Shown: positions 10,331 to 21,429 of the stretch, in pieces
Layout: the number at the start of each line of letters is the position of its first letter
How positions within the stretch are numbered: position 1 is the stretch's first letter
Assembly (NCBI GenBank): GCA_037953745.1
Contig: JBAKBP010013146.1
Span: forward strand, 1 to 64,000
Origin: Lithodes maja
Lineage: Eukaryota > Arthropoda > Malacostraca > Decapoda > Lithodidae
Direction of reading: 5' to 3'
DNA: 64,000 nt
The notes under the pieces: generated by a model
Database searches by the model: none
Told to the model about the DNA's origin: nothing
What the model saw: only the letters and a program-made list of their open reading frames with translations
Translations under genes and position numbers: made by a program

Positions 10331-11300
10331 GGCACAGCCGCAGAGAGCGTGCCCCGAGCAACCCAGTGTCCGAAGTGTCCGCGAATGGTACGCGGGAGCG
10401 GCAGGAGCCGATCCATAGGGGTCAATGGAAACACCTCGGTGCCCATGAGGAGTAGGCGGCGTAGCCTGAGGCCCCCTAAGGGAATGGGCAGAGCGGCCCA
10501 ATTCAGCGAACCCACTAACGAGTCCCAGAGCCACCCCGGGAGGGAGACCGAGTGCAACACGGCGAAGACCTTCCGCCGAAGGTGCACCGCGTCCGGCAGA
10601 CCCTGGGTCACCGTAGCGCCGGACAAAACCCATGCGAGACCGACCCATGGCACGACACGCGACGGGGTCAAGCGTGACTTGGAAACATCGATGGGGAACC
10701 CCAACTGTGCGACGTGGCGAACGACTGTGAGGGCGTCGCGTACGCACAGTCCGAGGGCTTCGGAAACTATCAACCAATCGGCCAAGGAAAACAGGAGCTG
10801 GAGCCCGCTCCTGAGGAGAGGACCCAGAGCCTGTCCCACCAGTGCGGAGAAGATCCACGGCGCGATGTGGAGACCGAAGGGAAGGCCGGCGAACAGGAAC
10901 ACACGATCGGAAGTCCGAACGGCCAAGAATCGCTGGAATCGAGGAACGAGCCAAGACGCATCCTGGAGGGCCAGCGACACTACCCACGACAGAGGGCGCA
11001 GGGCCAGGCGTACCTGGGGTACTGGCAGCATCCGAAACCGTGTGTGCACGATGCGCCCGGTGAGGGCCGACAGAGCCACCACCGGGCACATCGCGTCGCA
11101 GTCCTACTTCGGTACCAGAAATACACGGGAGAGGAAAACCGGGTGACCGGCGGACAACTCCCTCGACGATTACCCTGCTCGTGCATGGATGTGAAAACGT
11201 GGGCCACCTCTGAAGAGATGGGCCGGCATCGGTGACAAGAGCGGAGTGGGGGTCTGGACGTCCACCTCCAGGGGAGACCCCTCCACGCAATCCGCCGCCC
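10331..11300 (-). pseudogene. DIRS B reverse transcriptase
   Basis: The minus frame from 11091 holds a DIRS/Ngaro-type palm: VSLALQDASWLVPRFQRFL (motif A region), FLFAGLPFGLHIAPWIFS (motif B), then LLFSLADWLIVSEALG where families have YADDWLI. The catalytic YADD box is therefore damaged. GFPIDVSKSRLTPS and VPWVGLAW follow in the usual order. Upstream finger motifs (FSSPVYF, VVALSALTGRIVHT) need other frames, so frameshifts are present. The preserved motif order leaves little doubt about identity. Confidence 0.75.
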
Positions 11301-13640
11301 CCAACGTCCCTCGCGGCCACCGAGGGGCGCAAGGGCGAAAACAACCCGTGGGAGCTCCCGAGAGGAGGGGAGCGACCCGGGCGGCCAGGCGAGAAGGAGA
11401 ACAAGGAGACCGACCCAGAGAACCTACACATTGTTTTGACGTGGAGGTACCCCCAGTACGGTCCGTGCGGGCATGAGCGCCACGTTGACCTCCCCTACCC
11501 CCCCCCCCCCCCCCCAACTTCGTCGAAAAGGGCGGGCCACCCCAACCCCTGGCCGTCGCGGGGCTGACCCCGGCGAAGGGCGGCCGGAAGTGGAAGGCCG
11601 GCCAGCCCCGACACGGCGGGGATGAAAAAGGGGCAAGAACAGAAGGGCGAGGCGGAACTGACGCACTGGCCTGTAACGTCCCTGTCCTGCGCCCGTGCAT
11701 GGCGGCAGCACTTGCAGCAGCACCCCGAAGAGGACCGGCAGAAGGACGGGACTGAGAAGACCCCGCTCGCGACACAGCGCGTCGTTGCGTGTCGTAAGCA
11801 GGGTCCGCCGATAGAGAAGCGTAGCGGCCCCAAGCATCCCGCGCAAAAAAGCCCCGACGGAGAGAGCGTAGAGTACAACAAACCCTGACGAATATCCAAG
11901 GGGGCTGTCCGGCAGAACGAGGACCGTACCGTCCGGCGTCGCCGAGGTGCCACGCACAAAACCGCCTTCAGCTCGGGAACCAAAGACACCGCGAGCCGAA
12001 GGGGGATCCGCCGAACGCGGCCCAAACCCTCGTGAAGATCGCCCGGTGCAGACGCCGCGATATGCCGCAGGTGGTGAACAGAAGTCTGGAGGGAACCAAA
12101 AGACAAGAGAAGAAGTGCGGCACCCACCGCCGCAAGGGAAAAACCCTGTCGACAGAGGACTGAACTGGGTGAGAGAAGAACAGGGTAGCAATAGAACAAA
12201 GTTCAAGAACGGGCGCGCTGAACCAGGACCAGAACGCGCCGTCCAACCCGCCGACAGACACAAGAGGAGGCAAAAGCAGTGATGACTCCGGGGAAGGGAC
12301 TGAAGGAGAGCCAGCGACGGAACGGCCGGCGAAGTCGAAGGCCTCAGCAAACCAGGCCCCCAATGGGAGAGGGTGATCGAGCAAGATGGCGAAGCCAGGC
12401 GTACCGTCGTCGCACAAACCCGTCCCATAGGAGGACAGTCCCGTCAACACAGCCAGGGACTGAACAGCCTGAAGGATGTCCCGGCGGCTGAAGTCTGACC
12501 AGAGCGTAGGCCTGCAGAAGGGAGGGGGACCGTAGCAGGGGTAGGTAGGGTGAGGCGCTGAGGGTGTGTCACCGCCAAGAAGCGCGATAAGAGGGAGTCT
12601 TGCATCGACTCCAAGCGCCCGTCAATGCGTGACACAAGCCACCCCTGCATAGCCGACAATCGATCCGAGAGAGGCGACCCCCCCCCCCCCCCCCCCCAGA
12701 ATGGTCTGCCCGCAGGGGTGAGCGCGAGCGGGAGCGAGATCCACGACACGAACCAGGAGAGTCGTGGCCCAAGGAAGGCGAGCGACCACGGTTGTGTCGC
12801 CGCTGAGGGACTCGTCCCTGAACACGAACGCCCGAGGGGGAAACAGCACCATCCCCCTCTTCCAGCGACACGTCAGCCCCTGAGAAAGGGGACCCCGAAA
12901 CCACGCTAGACCCCACCGAGCCAAGAGGAGGGGTACCCCCGTGGCGAGACGGTAAGTGAAGGTCAGGGAGAGAAGAAGGAGGAGGAGCAGGACGACGGGA
13001 GTGGGAAGGCTGGCCGGGTGAAAAGAGGTCAGAAGGAGCCGCGGGGGGAAACAGAGCAAGGATCCCCGGGGCAGAGATAACAGGGCGGCCCGACACCGAG
13101 GCGGAGGAGGGAGGGACCGCCACCGTGGGACGAGACCGTGAAGGAAGAATAGGCACCGAAGCAGGTGAAGTAGGAGGAGAAGCAACTACATCCTGGCGGA
13201 CCCTCCTGGACAGTGTAGGAGGAGGGAGCAGAGGGCCAGCTACAGCCTGAACCTCCGTGCGCGTAGAGGACAAAGGAAGAGGACGTCGTTCGAGCAGGGG
13301 AAGCGGGCGGAAGGTAGTAGAGCCCCGACCCGGAGAGACCAGGGGAGGGCGCACAGGGGCAGAGCCGCTAACCCCGGCCGCAGGGCGAGAACCATGACGA
13401 GGGCGATGGGCGCCGTCAAGGCGATCAGGAGGACAACGAGGGGCAGGAGAGGATGGGCGAAGGCGAGCGAGAGCGTAGACGGAGCAGGGGATCCCCCCCG
13501 ACGATGTGACGACCGGCTGCGGGACCCAGGGGAGAGGGCCCGAGCAGGGAGAGGGCCCGAGCAGGGAGAGGGCCAGGCGAACGGCCTTCAGTCGGGTCAG
13601 GGATACCCAGGGTGAGGCGGATCCGGGCGGCAACAAAGGC
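11301..13640 (-). pseudogene. DIRS B gag-like region
   Basis: Between the 5' region and RT lies about 2.3 kb with long GC-rich minus-strand frames rich in Pro, Ser and Arg (12569-13636, 355 residues, with an SRSRSRSP run). A heptad-like stretch follows (SDRLSAMQGWLVSRIDGRLE, near 12660-12600), then LTGLSSYGTGLCDDGTPGFA in a third frame (12450-11968). By position and composition this is the structural (gag) protein. Two C-tracts (about 11499-11516 and 12679-12697) each cause a frame change. No sequence family is recognised beyond that, and plus-strand ORFs here are shadows. Confidence 0.5.
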
Positions 13641-15388
13641 CTTGGAACGGTGGCCCACAGTCCAAAAGTGGCGGGAGACTATCGCCCACACCGACTGAAG
13701 GGAAGCAGAGGCCACTGCCGCCGCCGAGGAACCAGGGCTATGGTGCACCACATCCACCAGGGCCAGACACGGGCCACACAGAGCAGGGAGGTAGGCCGTA
13801 GAGGACACACAGTGCGAGTGGCGCAAGCAGGACTTGTGGCTCGCCAAGCACGGGGAGCTACAACCATGGCGAAAGCAAGGCAGCCTACCTGCACTGGAAG
13901 AACACACACCATAATCAGCATGTCGAAGGAGTAAGTGGAGAGAATGTCCAAGAAGAACCAGGGAAGGAGCATGGGGAAACAGGAACACACATGCAAACAG
14001 GTATCCGTACTCACCCTAAACCGGGAGCACAGAGATAGGTGAGTAGGGCGGGCGAGGTGGAAGAGCACTAGCAGAACCTGCAAAGATGGAGAAAGTGTTA
14101 ACCACCACTCAACATCTTACATGCAGGGCCTATAACACCAGTAAAGTGCACACACCAAGATAGTTTCAGGCAACAAGATGACATAAAAAAGGTCAACAGT
14201 GAAAACCAACTATTACCGCAAAATTGCGGGCCAATGGAGGCATAACCGTACCGACACAACCCTCCCGCATCTTTGAGGGACCCCCCAGCGATCTCCGCAA
14301 ATTTGCGGGGAGCCGAAACGTCCCAGAGGACCGAATCGAGCTCCCGCAAATTTGCGGGACCGGCCGAGATGGTCTGGCGCCGAAAAAGCGAGAGGAGCGT
14401 CTAGGGAATACCAAAAGAGGCCACAAAAATGTGTGATCTCCTTATGAACTCCAAGCGATGATGGCCATCAAGCTGAGCAGTGTCTTCCTTGAATTTATCC
14501 TAACTCAACCGGTAAAGGGAGAGGCAAGGAAGACACACCAGGGGAGAGGAGGCACATCCCCCAGGAACCACCCAACCCACAGAGATAGAGCAAAGCCCAT
14601 GAGGAGAAGTGGCAGGGAGGGTGGTTTCGCACAAACAGGGGCCCCCGTGGGGTACCCCTGGATTGGGCAAAAAGACTATGAAAGGATGGAGGTGAAACAG
14701 GAAGAGAAAACAAAAACCAGTAAATGAAACTGGTGAGAAAAAGGGTGGCCTAGCCGTGAGCAGAGAATGTGTCAGGGGCGAAAAACCCTGTGGTGTGAAG
14801 GAGGGGCCCCCGTGGGGTACCCCTGGATATCAAGAACCACCTGTCGCCCAGGCCCTTGAGACACAGTGAAGGCTCGAAAGGGGGGACTCGGGAATAACGC
14901 TATTAATGCGGCCGACACAAACTCTACAAACAGCACCGCCACCATCGAAATCTCAGATTGTTTACCAACAGTACACCTTAGGCTATGAAAAAATGAAAAC
15001 TCATAGGGGCATAGCAATTCCTGAATGAGAAAACGAGCTAGGCTAAAAGAAGCTAAAAGCTAAACTATGCCCAGACTAACAGGAAAAAAGAATATGAAAA
15101 GAGAAAGAATGAAAAACATATACGAGGAACGCCAGGCGCCCCCGTACCTTCGGTAGGCTATTTCCACACGCGTCTCCATTATACACACTTAGGAGCCCAT
15201 TTACGTGTGCCCTAGATCACGTAACATCTGTCTAACAAAAAAGAAGGCCAGATAAGCCGAAACGAACCTAAACAGGGTGAATTAAAGGAGCACAACAAAA
15301 GCGGACTCAATCAATGGAGCGCGTGAAAAAATGATGACAAGAGAGGGTCGCTCATGCGCACGTTCGACAGGGATCTGCACATGACGGA
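13641..15388 (-). other. DIRS B#2 5' region upstream of gag
   Basis: No gene is seen. The stretch is nearly identical to 2590-4345 in B#1. It contains the CCGCAAATTTGCGG dyads (14216, 14295, 14343) and the GGGGTACCCC pair (14649, 14814). The outermost 15331-15388 is the ITR core. Confidence 0.6.
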
Positions 15389-15392
15389 GACC

Positions 15393-15953
15393 CTAGTTTT
15401 TTGGTGGTGGTGGTGGTGTAAGTTTAGACGACTGGCCGGGTTTGGCTGGAGACGGGCCCTGGCCCGGCCTTTGATACCTCTGTCCTTTATGATTACCTGA
15501 AGACTTTCCTTGCTTGTATCTGTACTGACCTTGGGTGGAAGAGGATTTAGGCAAATGAAAGGGTTTTGCCCCACCATACTGAGCTTTAGCGACTGGTTTG
15601 GGCTTGGTAAAAGTGAAAGCAGGTTTCTTAGATGGGGCGGGACTGTGCTTGAAGGCCTGAACCATGTTAAACACCGTCGTCCACACCTCCGGGGACATTA
15701 AAGAGGCAGTTAGAACTGGGGACATTATTACTTGATTTGCAATCCTATCCGGGAGCTTGCGGACTAGAGACATCCTTAGATCTTGTCTTGCCCGCACCGC
15801 CTCTAACAAGGCCGTGCGTATATCTCCCAGTGACTGTATAGAGGTCTGGAGAAGCAAGGGTCTAAACAGTTCGATCGTCTTTCGGACTTCTGTGTCCGCG
15901 ATAGCCTGAGCAGATCTTAGCATTGCCTTTGCTACCTGTTGCGTAACTATATA
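15393..15953 (-). pseudogene. DIRS A-minus gag, C-terminal part
   Basis: The frame from 15953 down to 15393 encodes about 187 residues: a helical stretch (VTQQVAKAMLRSAQAIADTE, then TIELFRPLLLQTSIQSLGDI), LRMSLVRKLPDRIANQV, and a basic Gly/Gln/Lys-rich tail ending in a Pro run. It continues the gag frame at 17288-19402. The two halves are in frame if the intervening Tigger-like element and one copy of its TA duplication are disregarded. A stop lies just before the DIRS B#2 junction. Function: presumed RNA-packaging structural protein. Confidence 0.7.
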
Positions 15954-17285
15954 CACTCCAACCTCCATTCAATGGACAAATGCGTGCAAGCACCTGTCCA
16001 TTCCTGGTAAATGTCCGTTGCTGCTAAATACTGTCCAGTCCGGATGTAATCCGGAAATTCCTTGAGAAAAATCCGGTGTTGAGTACAGGTGTCTGGATCG
16101 TGACATTTAACTGTTATGCATCCTTTTTTTTACTGTACCTGAAATAAATCCTGGTAATCCCTTGTGCTACACCCTATTGATAATGCAAAACTATTGAACA
16201 CACTTAAAAGTGTATATTATTTGGTCTCTATATAATCTGTGAATCATTTCCGATATGATGGAATTAAAGATTTTTTTTTCTCCACCAACTCATAATCAGC
16301 AAAAACGACACAAATGTCAATTAAAAACATGTTATAATATTTCCCATCATTTTGTGTATACCGTGGGAACAAAAAAAAACAAAAATCTATCAAACGTAAA
16401 TCTCCCGTCTGGGAAGCTCGGCGCCTAGACGGAGGGGAGGGTTGAACTATTTTTGTTTTACTATCTTATTTATTGTTTATCTATGTGCTAGAAGGATATT
16501 ATATTTTTCAATTCCATCCCATTAGAAATGATTCAAAGATTACAAAAAGTCTAAATAAGACATAGTTATGTTAATGTATAAGGGATTTAGGTAGATGAAT
16601 TAGAGAGATAGATAGATAGAAAGAGTGTGTATATCGAAGGAAAAAAACAAAACAAAAAATCTATCAAACGTAAATCTTCCGTCTCTGCTCCCACGGAGGG
16701 GAGAGTTGAAATATTTTGTTGACTATCTCATTTATTTATCTATGTGCTGGAAGGATATTATATTTTTCAATTCCATCACATTAGAAATTATTCAAAGATT
16801 ACAAAAAGTCCAAATAAGACATAGTTATGTTAATGTATAAGGGATTTAGGTAGATGAATTAGAGAGATAGATAAATAGAAAGAGTGTGTATATCGAGGGA
16901 AAAAAACAAAACAAAAAATCTATCAAACGTAAATCTTCCGTCTCTGCTGGCACGGAGGGGAGAGTTGAAATATTTTGTTGACTATCTTATTTATTATTTA
17001 TCTATGTGCTGGAAGGATATTATATTTTTCAATTCCATCATATTAGAAATGATTCAAAGATTACAAAAAGTCCAAATAAGACATACTGTAGTTATGTTAA
17101 TGTATAAGGGATTTAGGTAGGTGCATTAGAGAGATAAATAGATAGAGCAACAGACTTTGCTCCAATTTTTTTTCGAGCAACGGACTTTGTCCGTTGCTGG
17201 GTCCATTGTCCGACTAAGTTTTTTGACCGTAATTGCCGATATCCATATCCGGAGAATCGGAGTCCGTTGAATGGAGGTTAGAGTG
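15954..17285. mobile_element. Tigger-4: pogo/Tigger-like non-autonomous element splitting DIRS A gag
   Basis: Terminal inverted repeats CACTCCAACCTCCATTCAAT (left) and its complement with one mismatch (right) are bounded by TA at 15952-15953 and 17286-17287. Excision would restore gag frame exactly. The 1332-bp interior has no transposase. It holds three ~260-bp tandem units and GCAACGGACTTTG-type subterminal repeats, and is closely shared with Tigger-5 (62145-63565) although the outermost 12 bp differ. TA duplication and the AT-rich interior fit the Tc1/mariner superfamily. Confidence 0.85.
16387..17130. repeat. ~260-bp tandem repeat inside Tigger-4
   Basis: Units start with CTATCAAACGTAAATC at 16387, 16661 and 16920. 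Each includes GTGCTGGAAGGATATTATAT and ends in a GATA-rich run. Tigger-5 has the same array (62680, 62951, 63212). Confidence 0.85.
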
Positions 17286-17287
17286 TA

Positions 17288-19402
17288 CTGAGAAAATAGT
17301 CTATACGCCTTTCCCCGTAGCCTAACCTCCCGGTCTAGGTGAGTAGTGGAAGGTGTAGAAAAGGGATCTTTAAGCTCGCATAGATTAATTTTAGGGGCAG
17401 TTAAAAAAGCAAATAGAGCAGAGGGAACTCCGCCGGCCGAGTATACCGGGAGAGAGAACCAAGAATGGCTTTTTTGTGGAATTTGGTGTGAAGCTTTAGA
17501 AGTGAATGGAGTTGCAAAGTTTTGCGCCTCGACTTCCCAGTCCACCCAAGGTCCCGGACCCAACTGCTCCACCGTCAAAACTGGATTCGCGGCTGAGTCT
17601 GTGAATGTCTTTAAACCTAACTCAGGTGTTAGAGCCGACAGCGCTTTGATATCATTGAACCCGTCATGTTTTGTCCAGTCCGAAAACAGTTTTGAAGCTG
17701 ACGCAGGGGGTAGGGCAGGTGTAGAAGAATATACAAAATAATCATGATGATAATAGTTGGGGATGGCCTTAATACTAACATCAAGTACATTTCCCAGCAT
17801 ATCTAGAGCCCTTAACTTCCTAGATTTATTCCCTTGGATTACCCACTCTCGTGGTACCGGAAGCTCCCCTGACATAGTGGACTGTGCTACCTCTGGCTTT
17901 TTTGGTACCAATGATACCCAAGAATCGTCTGGCCCGTATAAGAGAGGCATAGCCCCTTTTCTGATCGGGGCTTTGTCTAACGGGGGAGGATTTACGTCTG
18001 CTACTACTCGCACATTGGAAGTAGTTAGTGCCGCCGAAGTTGGCCTAGTAACAATAGTAGGTGATACAAGGGGAGTGAGCGGAATTTGTGTCAAAGTAAT
18101 GGAAGTAGCCAGAGGTTGGACATTCGATGTTGGCGTGGAAGCTCCCAGACCAACTATAGGAGGCTCCGGTTGCTGGCCAAAAAACTTAGTTAAAGCACTC
18201 GCTAGTAACCCATTAATCTCATCCGCCGTGACAAATTGAGCAGAGGAAGAAGTATTAGGCGAAGCATCCCTATTCTGAGAGTTATCTACGACTGAACTAG
18301 ACTCGTGAATTCCCACCTCAGAAATAATAGAACCCTCCTCCCCTGCCTCCGGTCCCTCCTGAGAGGATTCCGCCGAGGCTGGGACCCCTTCATGTTGCCA
18401 TGTTAAGTCAGGGATGGAAGACGGGGTCTCCGCGTCCCGGTGGACGTCAGCCACAACCTGTGTTGCCTGAGACGGAAGTGAGCTGTCCCTCCATGGCTGG
18501 GAGTATCTCCAAACTCCCCGGTCTTGGCCGGAACTCACTTGTGAGCCAGGCCCCACCCCAATGACTGAGCCCTCACTCGAGCCCTCTAGCGGGTTATCAC
18601 TGCCGGGAGAACCCTCTAAATCTAAAGTGAGAATATTGGAACTGGGAATAATATTTGGGGACAACTTGTCCGCCGGTATATCCCCCACCCCAGTCCCTGA
18701 CTCCACTTCCGACCTGTCAGATTGAACATGAGACATGTCGGGAGTAGAGGCAGAAAGCGAGGTTCGGGGCTCCGGCGAACGCCGGGAGGACTTTCGTGCA
18801 TGAGACTCTTTCCTAGAAGGCTTGTGACTCCGCCTCGACTTTGATGTATCACTAGAACTGTCCTTGGTCTTGTCTGTCCTACTCTTCTTCCGCGAAGGTG
18901 AAGTCGAGTGACTATGTGTCTGCTTTCTGAGAGGAGACCGTGACCTGGACCTAGATCTTGACTCCGAAGCTGTCGCCGGGGGAGACGGCTCTCGCGGTCT
19001 CTTAGATGGGCCGGGAGAGGGAAGAAGCCCTTTACCCAGCCCAGACTCTGCCGACTTATTGACTTTACTTCGGGAAGGAGGACGTATAATTGGGGGGTGC
19101 TGAACCAACAAACGGTCCCATAGAATTACGTTATCACACTGCAGTGCTTTATGAGCCACTGTAGTAGCATAATTAGTAAGAAGTTGTCTGACCTCGCGTA
19201 ATGCAACCGCCGCGGCCAGATTGTCGTGCTGTAATACTTTAATACTGAGCTGACTACAAAAGGTACAATTCTTCGTTACCCACAAACCCCTTGATCGGTC
19301 CAAGCATTTGACACAACGAATGCACAGAGTGTGTGCAAAAATAGGGATCCCGGAACATGAGGGCGTTGAGCAAAGAGCAAAAACAGGGGCTAGAGCAGCC
19401 AT
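17288..19402 (-). CDS. DIRS A-minus gag, N-terminal part
   Basis: The ORF starts at Met 19402 and runs in frame to the Tigger-4 boundary, about 705 residues; the further codons to 17126 belong to the inserted element. Near the start a Cys cluster (CIRCVKCL..., KNCTFC) suggests a zinc-binding knuckle. Residues about 130-220 form an Arg/Ser-rich domain (SRSRSRSPLRKQ, SPSRKKSR). A long Ser/Thr/Pro-rich region follows, then conserved PPPLDKAPIRKGAMPLLYGP and HSWFSLPVYSAGGVPSA. The last two recur in the plus copy (52322-53100). The start is supported by matching MAT(S/F)APVFALCITPSCSG at 41485 and 50439. Role: presumed structural RNA-binding protein. Confidence 0.75.
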
Positions 19403-21049
19403 GGCAGAGACTGGGTAAAAGCTAACTCCCCACGGGCCTCACTTGGTCCTCTGTGGACCCGCCGGGACTCCGCCCTGGAAAAAAGATACATTTCCAGGAA
19501 TTAATGCTCATAAGGTTACCCCAAAATGTTCTAACACAAGTGTTAATGAACCGCCGGGCAACGAGACGTAATACACCACTATTACCTCTCGCTACCCTGT
19601 AGGTTCATATGTAAAGATTTTTGAATATCTTTACGTGTCCAAAAGATTTAAGAATATCCTCTGACATGATATAAAGACGAGCAGTTCTTTATAAATGACG
19701 CAGTCTTCCCTGTGATATAAAGTTCACCGGGAACCCATAATAAGACGCCGGCCTCCTTATTATAACGCAGTTAACCAGGTTAAGCCCATCTTAATCATTA
19801 GATCTGACTCCTCTCGAAGCCTTCATAGATCGCCGTAAGTTGAATGTCTCGATACCCAATTGTATCCCTTAATTGTTTGGCTAATCCTACCGAATTGCAA
19901 ATCCGTGATTCCCACCCTCCCGAGGTTCAACCGCCGGGTGAAAATTAATAGAAAAGTTAACCCCAATTGTTCCAATCCCCACTTCTTTGCAAAAGATCGC
20001 CGGGGTGGAAAGACTAATCAAACAAAACAGCCCAGTTTTTCAACGGCTTTGCAAAACCGGGAAAAACATTAGTCAACAGGTGTCCGCATGAACCCCTAGT
20101 TGAATCGGGTAAAGCCATTCCGCCGGTAAACACGCAGTAAGCCTGAACACAGGCCCCACTACAGAGACGCAGTTCTGGAGAGCCCTCAAGCCACCACTCG
20201 CCGGGGGAAACTAGCCTATTTTAACCACGCGTGATTAAAACTCGGCAACCAGCCGAAATTTCTCGGTGCAATCGAGAAAACCCGCCGGAAAAGGCAACCC
20301 ACACCCACCAGACGCAATCTGAGAATCAGCCGGATTTTCACGGAGCAATCGAGAAAACCCGCCGGAAACGGTAACCCACACCAACCAGATGCAATCGGAG
20401 GTACACAAATAGTGCCTGGAATAAGCCAATACACAACTTATTCAGAACACACATGACACAGTAGTACATATTTATACAATAAATCAATAACACTTGCACA
20501 TGTAAAAAAGCTACGAGAGGCTGGCTAGGCCTAAGCAGACGGAGTATCGCTTAAACATGTCGTAATAAAAACAAAAAGCACTGAATTATATCACAACAGG
20601 AACAGCCGCCAACACACCTCGAAGAAATAAACCCGGGAGAGGGAAGTACTGACACAGGACCTAGAAAAAACTTCACTAAGTGAAGAAAAATACGCTAGGA
20701 ACGTCAGAAAACAAACAAATAAGGCAACTTCATCAGAAAGATAAAAAGAAGCCTAATAACGCGTAGTTAAAGCCAACTAAATAACTAGGCTAGCTAACCG
20801 CGAAAACGTTTCACGCGTCCACCACGGGACCACGAGGGTACGCCCGAAATAGGCGTCCCAAACACACGACCCAAATACACTGAACTGCGGGCAGCCCGCC
20901 CATGACACTCCTGCTACGCATATCCTAACCTTACTCGATACATCCCAGAGTAAACAAATGAGAAAAAACTCACTAGGGACGCAGCAAATGCGGAATCAGC
21001 GGAGCGTGGGGAGACACGTCAGGGCAGGTTGAGCGCAGAGCAGAGAAGA
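19403..21049 (-). other. DIRS A-minus 5' leader
   Basis: No gene is seen. It corresponds to the leader of the plus copy (39000-41480). A splice-acceptor-like pyrimidine run plus CAG precedes the gag start, at about 19475-19495. The motif CCGGCGG (or its complement) recurs many times. Confidence 0.55.
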
Positions 21050-21359
21050 AGGAAGTATGACGCCTGAAGTAAGCGTCTGGTCAAATATCCACACAAGTAC
21101 ATCCACGAGTATATGGAAAGCTTATGAATAGTTATTCTTATTTTCTTTTTATTTATTATTTGTTACAAAGTTTTTTCGTAGTGAGTACCCAATTTCATAA
21201 TGACAGAACCATGAGTGAGGTTGCGTGCGCTCATGATGAAGGCTCCTCAAATTTGTTATGCTCTGCGCGGTAGATTCAAACTATGGTAAATGAGCGTTTG
21301 AAGAGGAGGCCTTATGTAATAGGCATAATCGTCAATGATGGAGGGGCCACTAATAAATA
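21050..21359. repeat. DIRS A-minus 5' inverted terminal repeat
   Basis: Reverse complement of 5228-5560. It carries CATCCACGAGTATATGG, CATGAGTGAGGTTGCG and TAGATTCAAACTATGG, shared by all four DIRS A ITRs in the window. Confidence 0.85.
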
Positions 21360-21429
21360 CTGTACAGTGAATAATGTGTATGCATGTCTATATATATGCA
21401 TGTATTGGGGGGAGGGAGAGATGTGGGTG

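Larger units (their letters stand above)
7130..15388 (-). mobile_element. DIRS-type retrotransposon B#2, nested in DIRS A
   Basis: This GC-rich block interrupts DIRS A between gag (15393) and RT (7129). GAC stands at both junctions (7127-7129 and 15389-15391), the short-identity pattern expected of recombinase-mediated integration. In minus orientation it holds a 5' region with palindromes, a proline/serine-rich gag-like stretch, RT, RNase H, tyrosine recombinase, ICR (8152-8032) and 3' ITR (7990-7130). Many frameshifts and three long C-tracts break the ORFs. About 234 bp present at the 5' end of B#1 (4346-4579) are missing here. MITE1 copy b lies within the 3' ITR. Confidence 0.85.
5196..21359 (-). 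mobile_element. DIRS-type retrotransposon A, minus copy (with nested insertions)
   Basis: In minus orientation the element runs from a 5' ITR (21359-21050) through leader, gag (19402-15393, split) and RT start to a tyrosine recombinase C-terminus (ending 6419), 3' UTR, internal complementary region (about 5735-5620) and 3' ITR (5560-5196). Nested inside are DIRS B#2 (7130-15388) and a Tigger-like element (15954-17285). Internal loss has fused the RT N-terminus to the recombinase C-terminus near 6705, removing the RT catalytic region and RNase H. The plus copy at 38705-55727 has the same ends. The copy is non-autonomous. Confidence 0.85.

Noticed and set aside
9300..11240. Long plus-strand ORFs across DIRS B
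   Set aside because: They are GC-rich shadows of the minus-strand RT, RNase H and recombinase and show no family motifs.
17126..17287. C-terminal end of the gag ORF beyond 17288
   Set aside because: Those codons lie in the inserted Tigger-4 terminus; real gag resumes at 15953.
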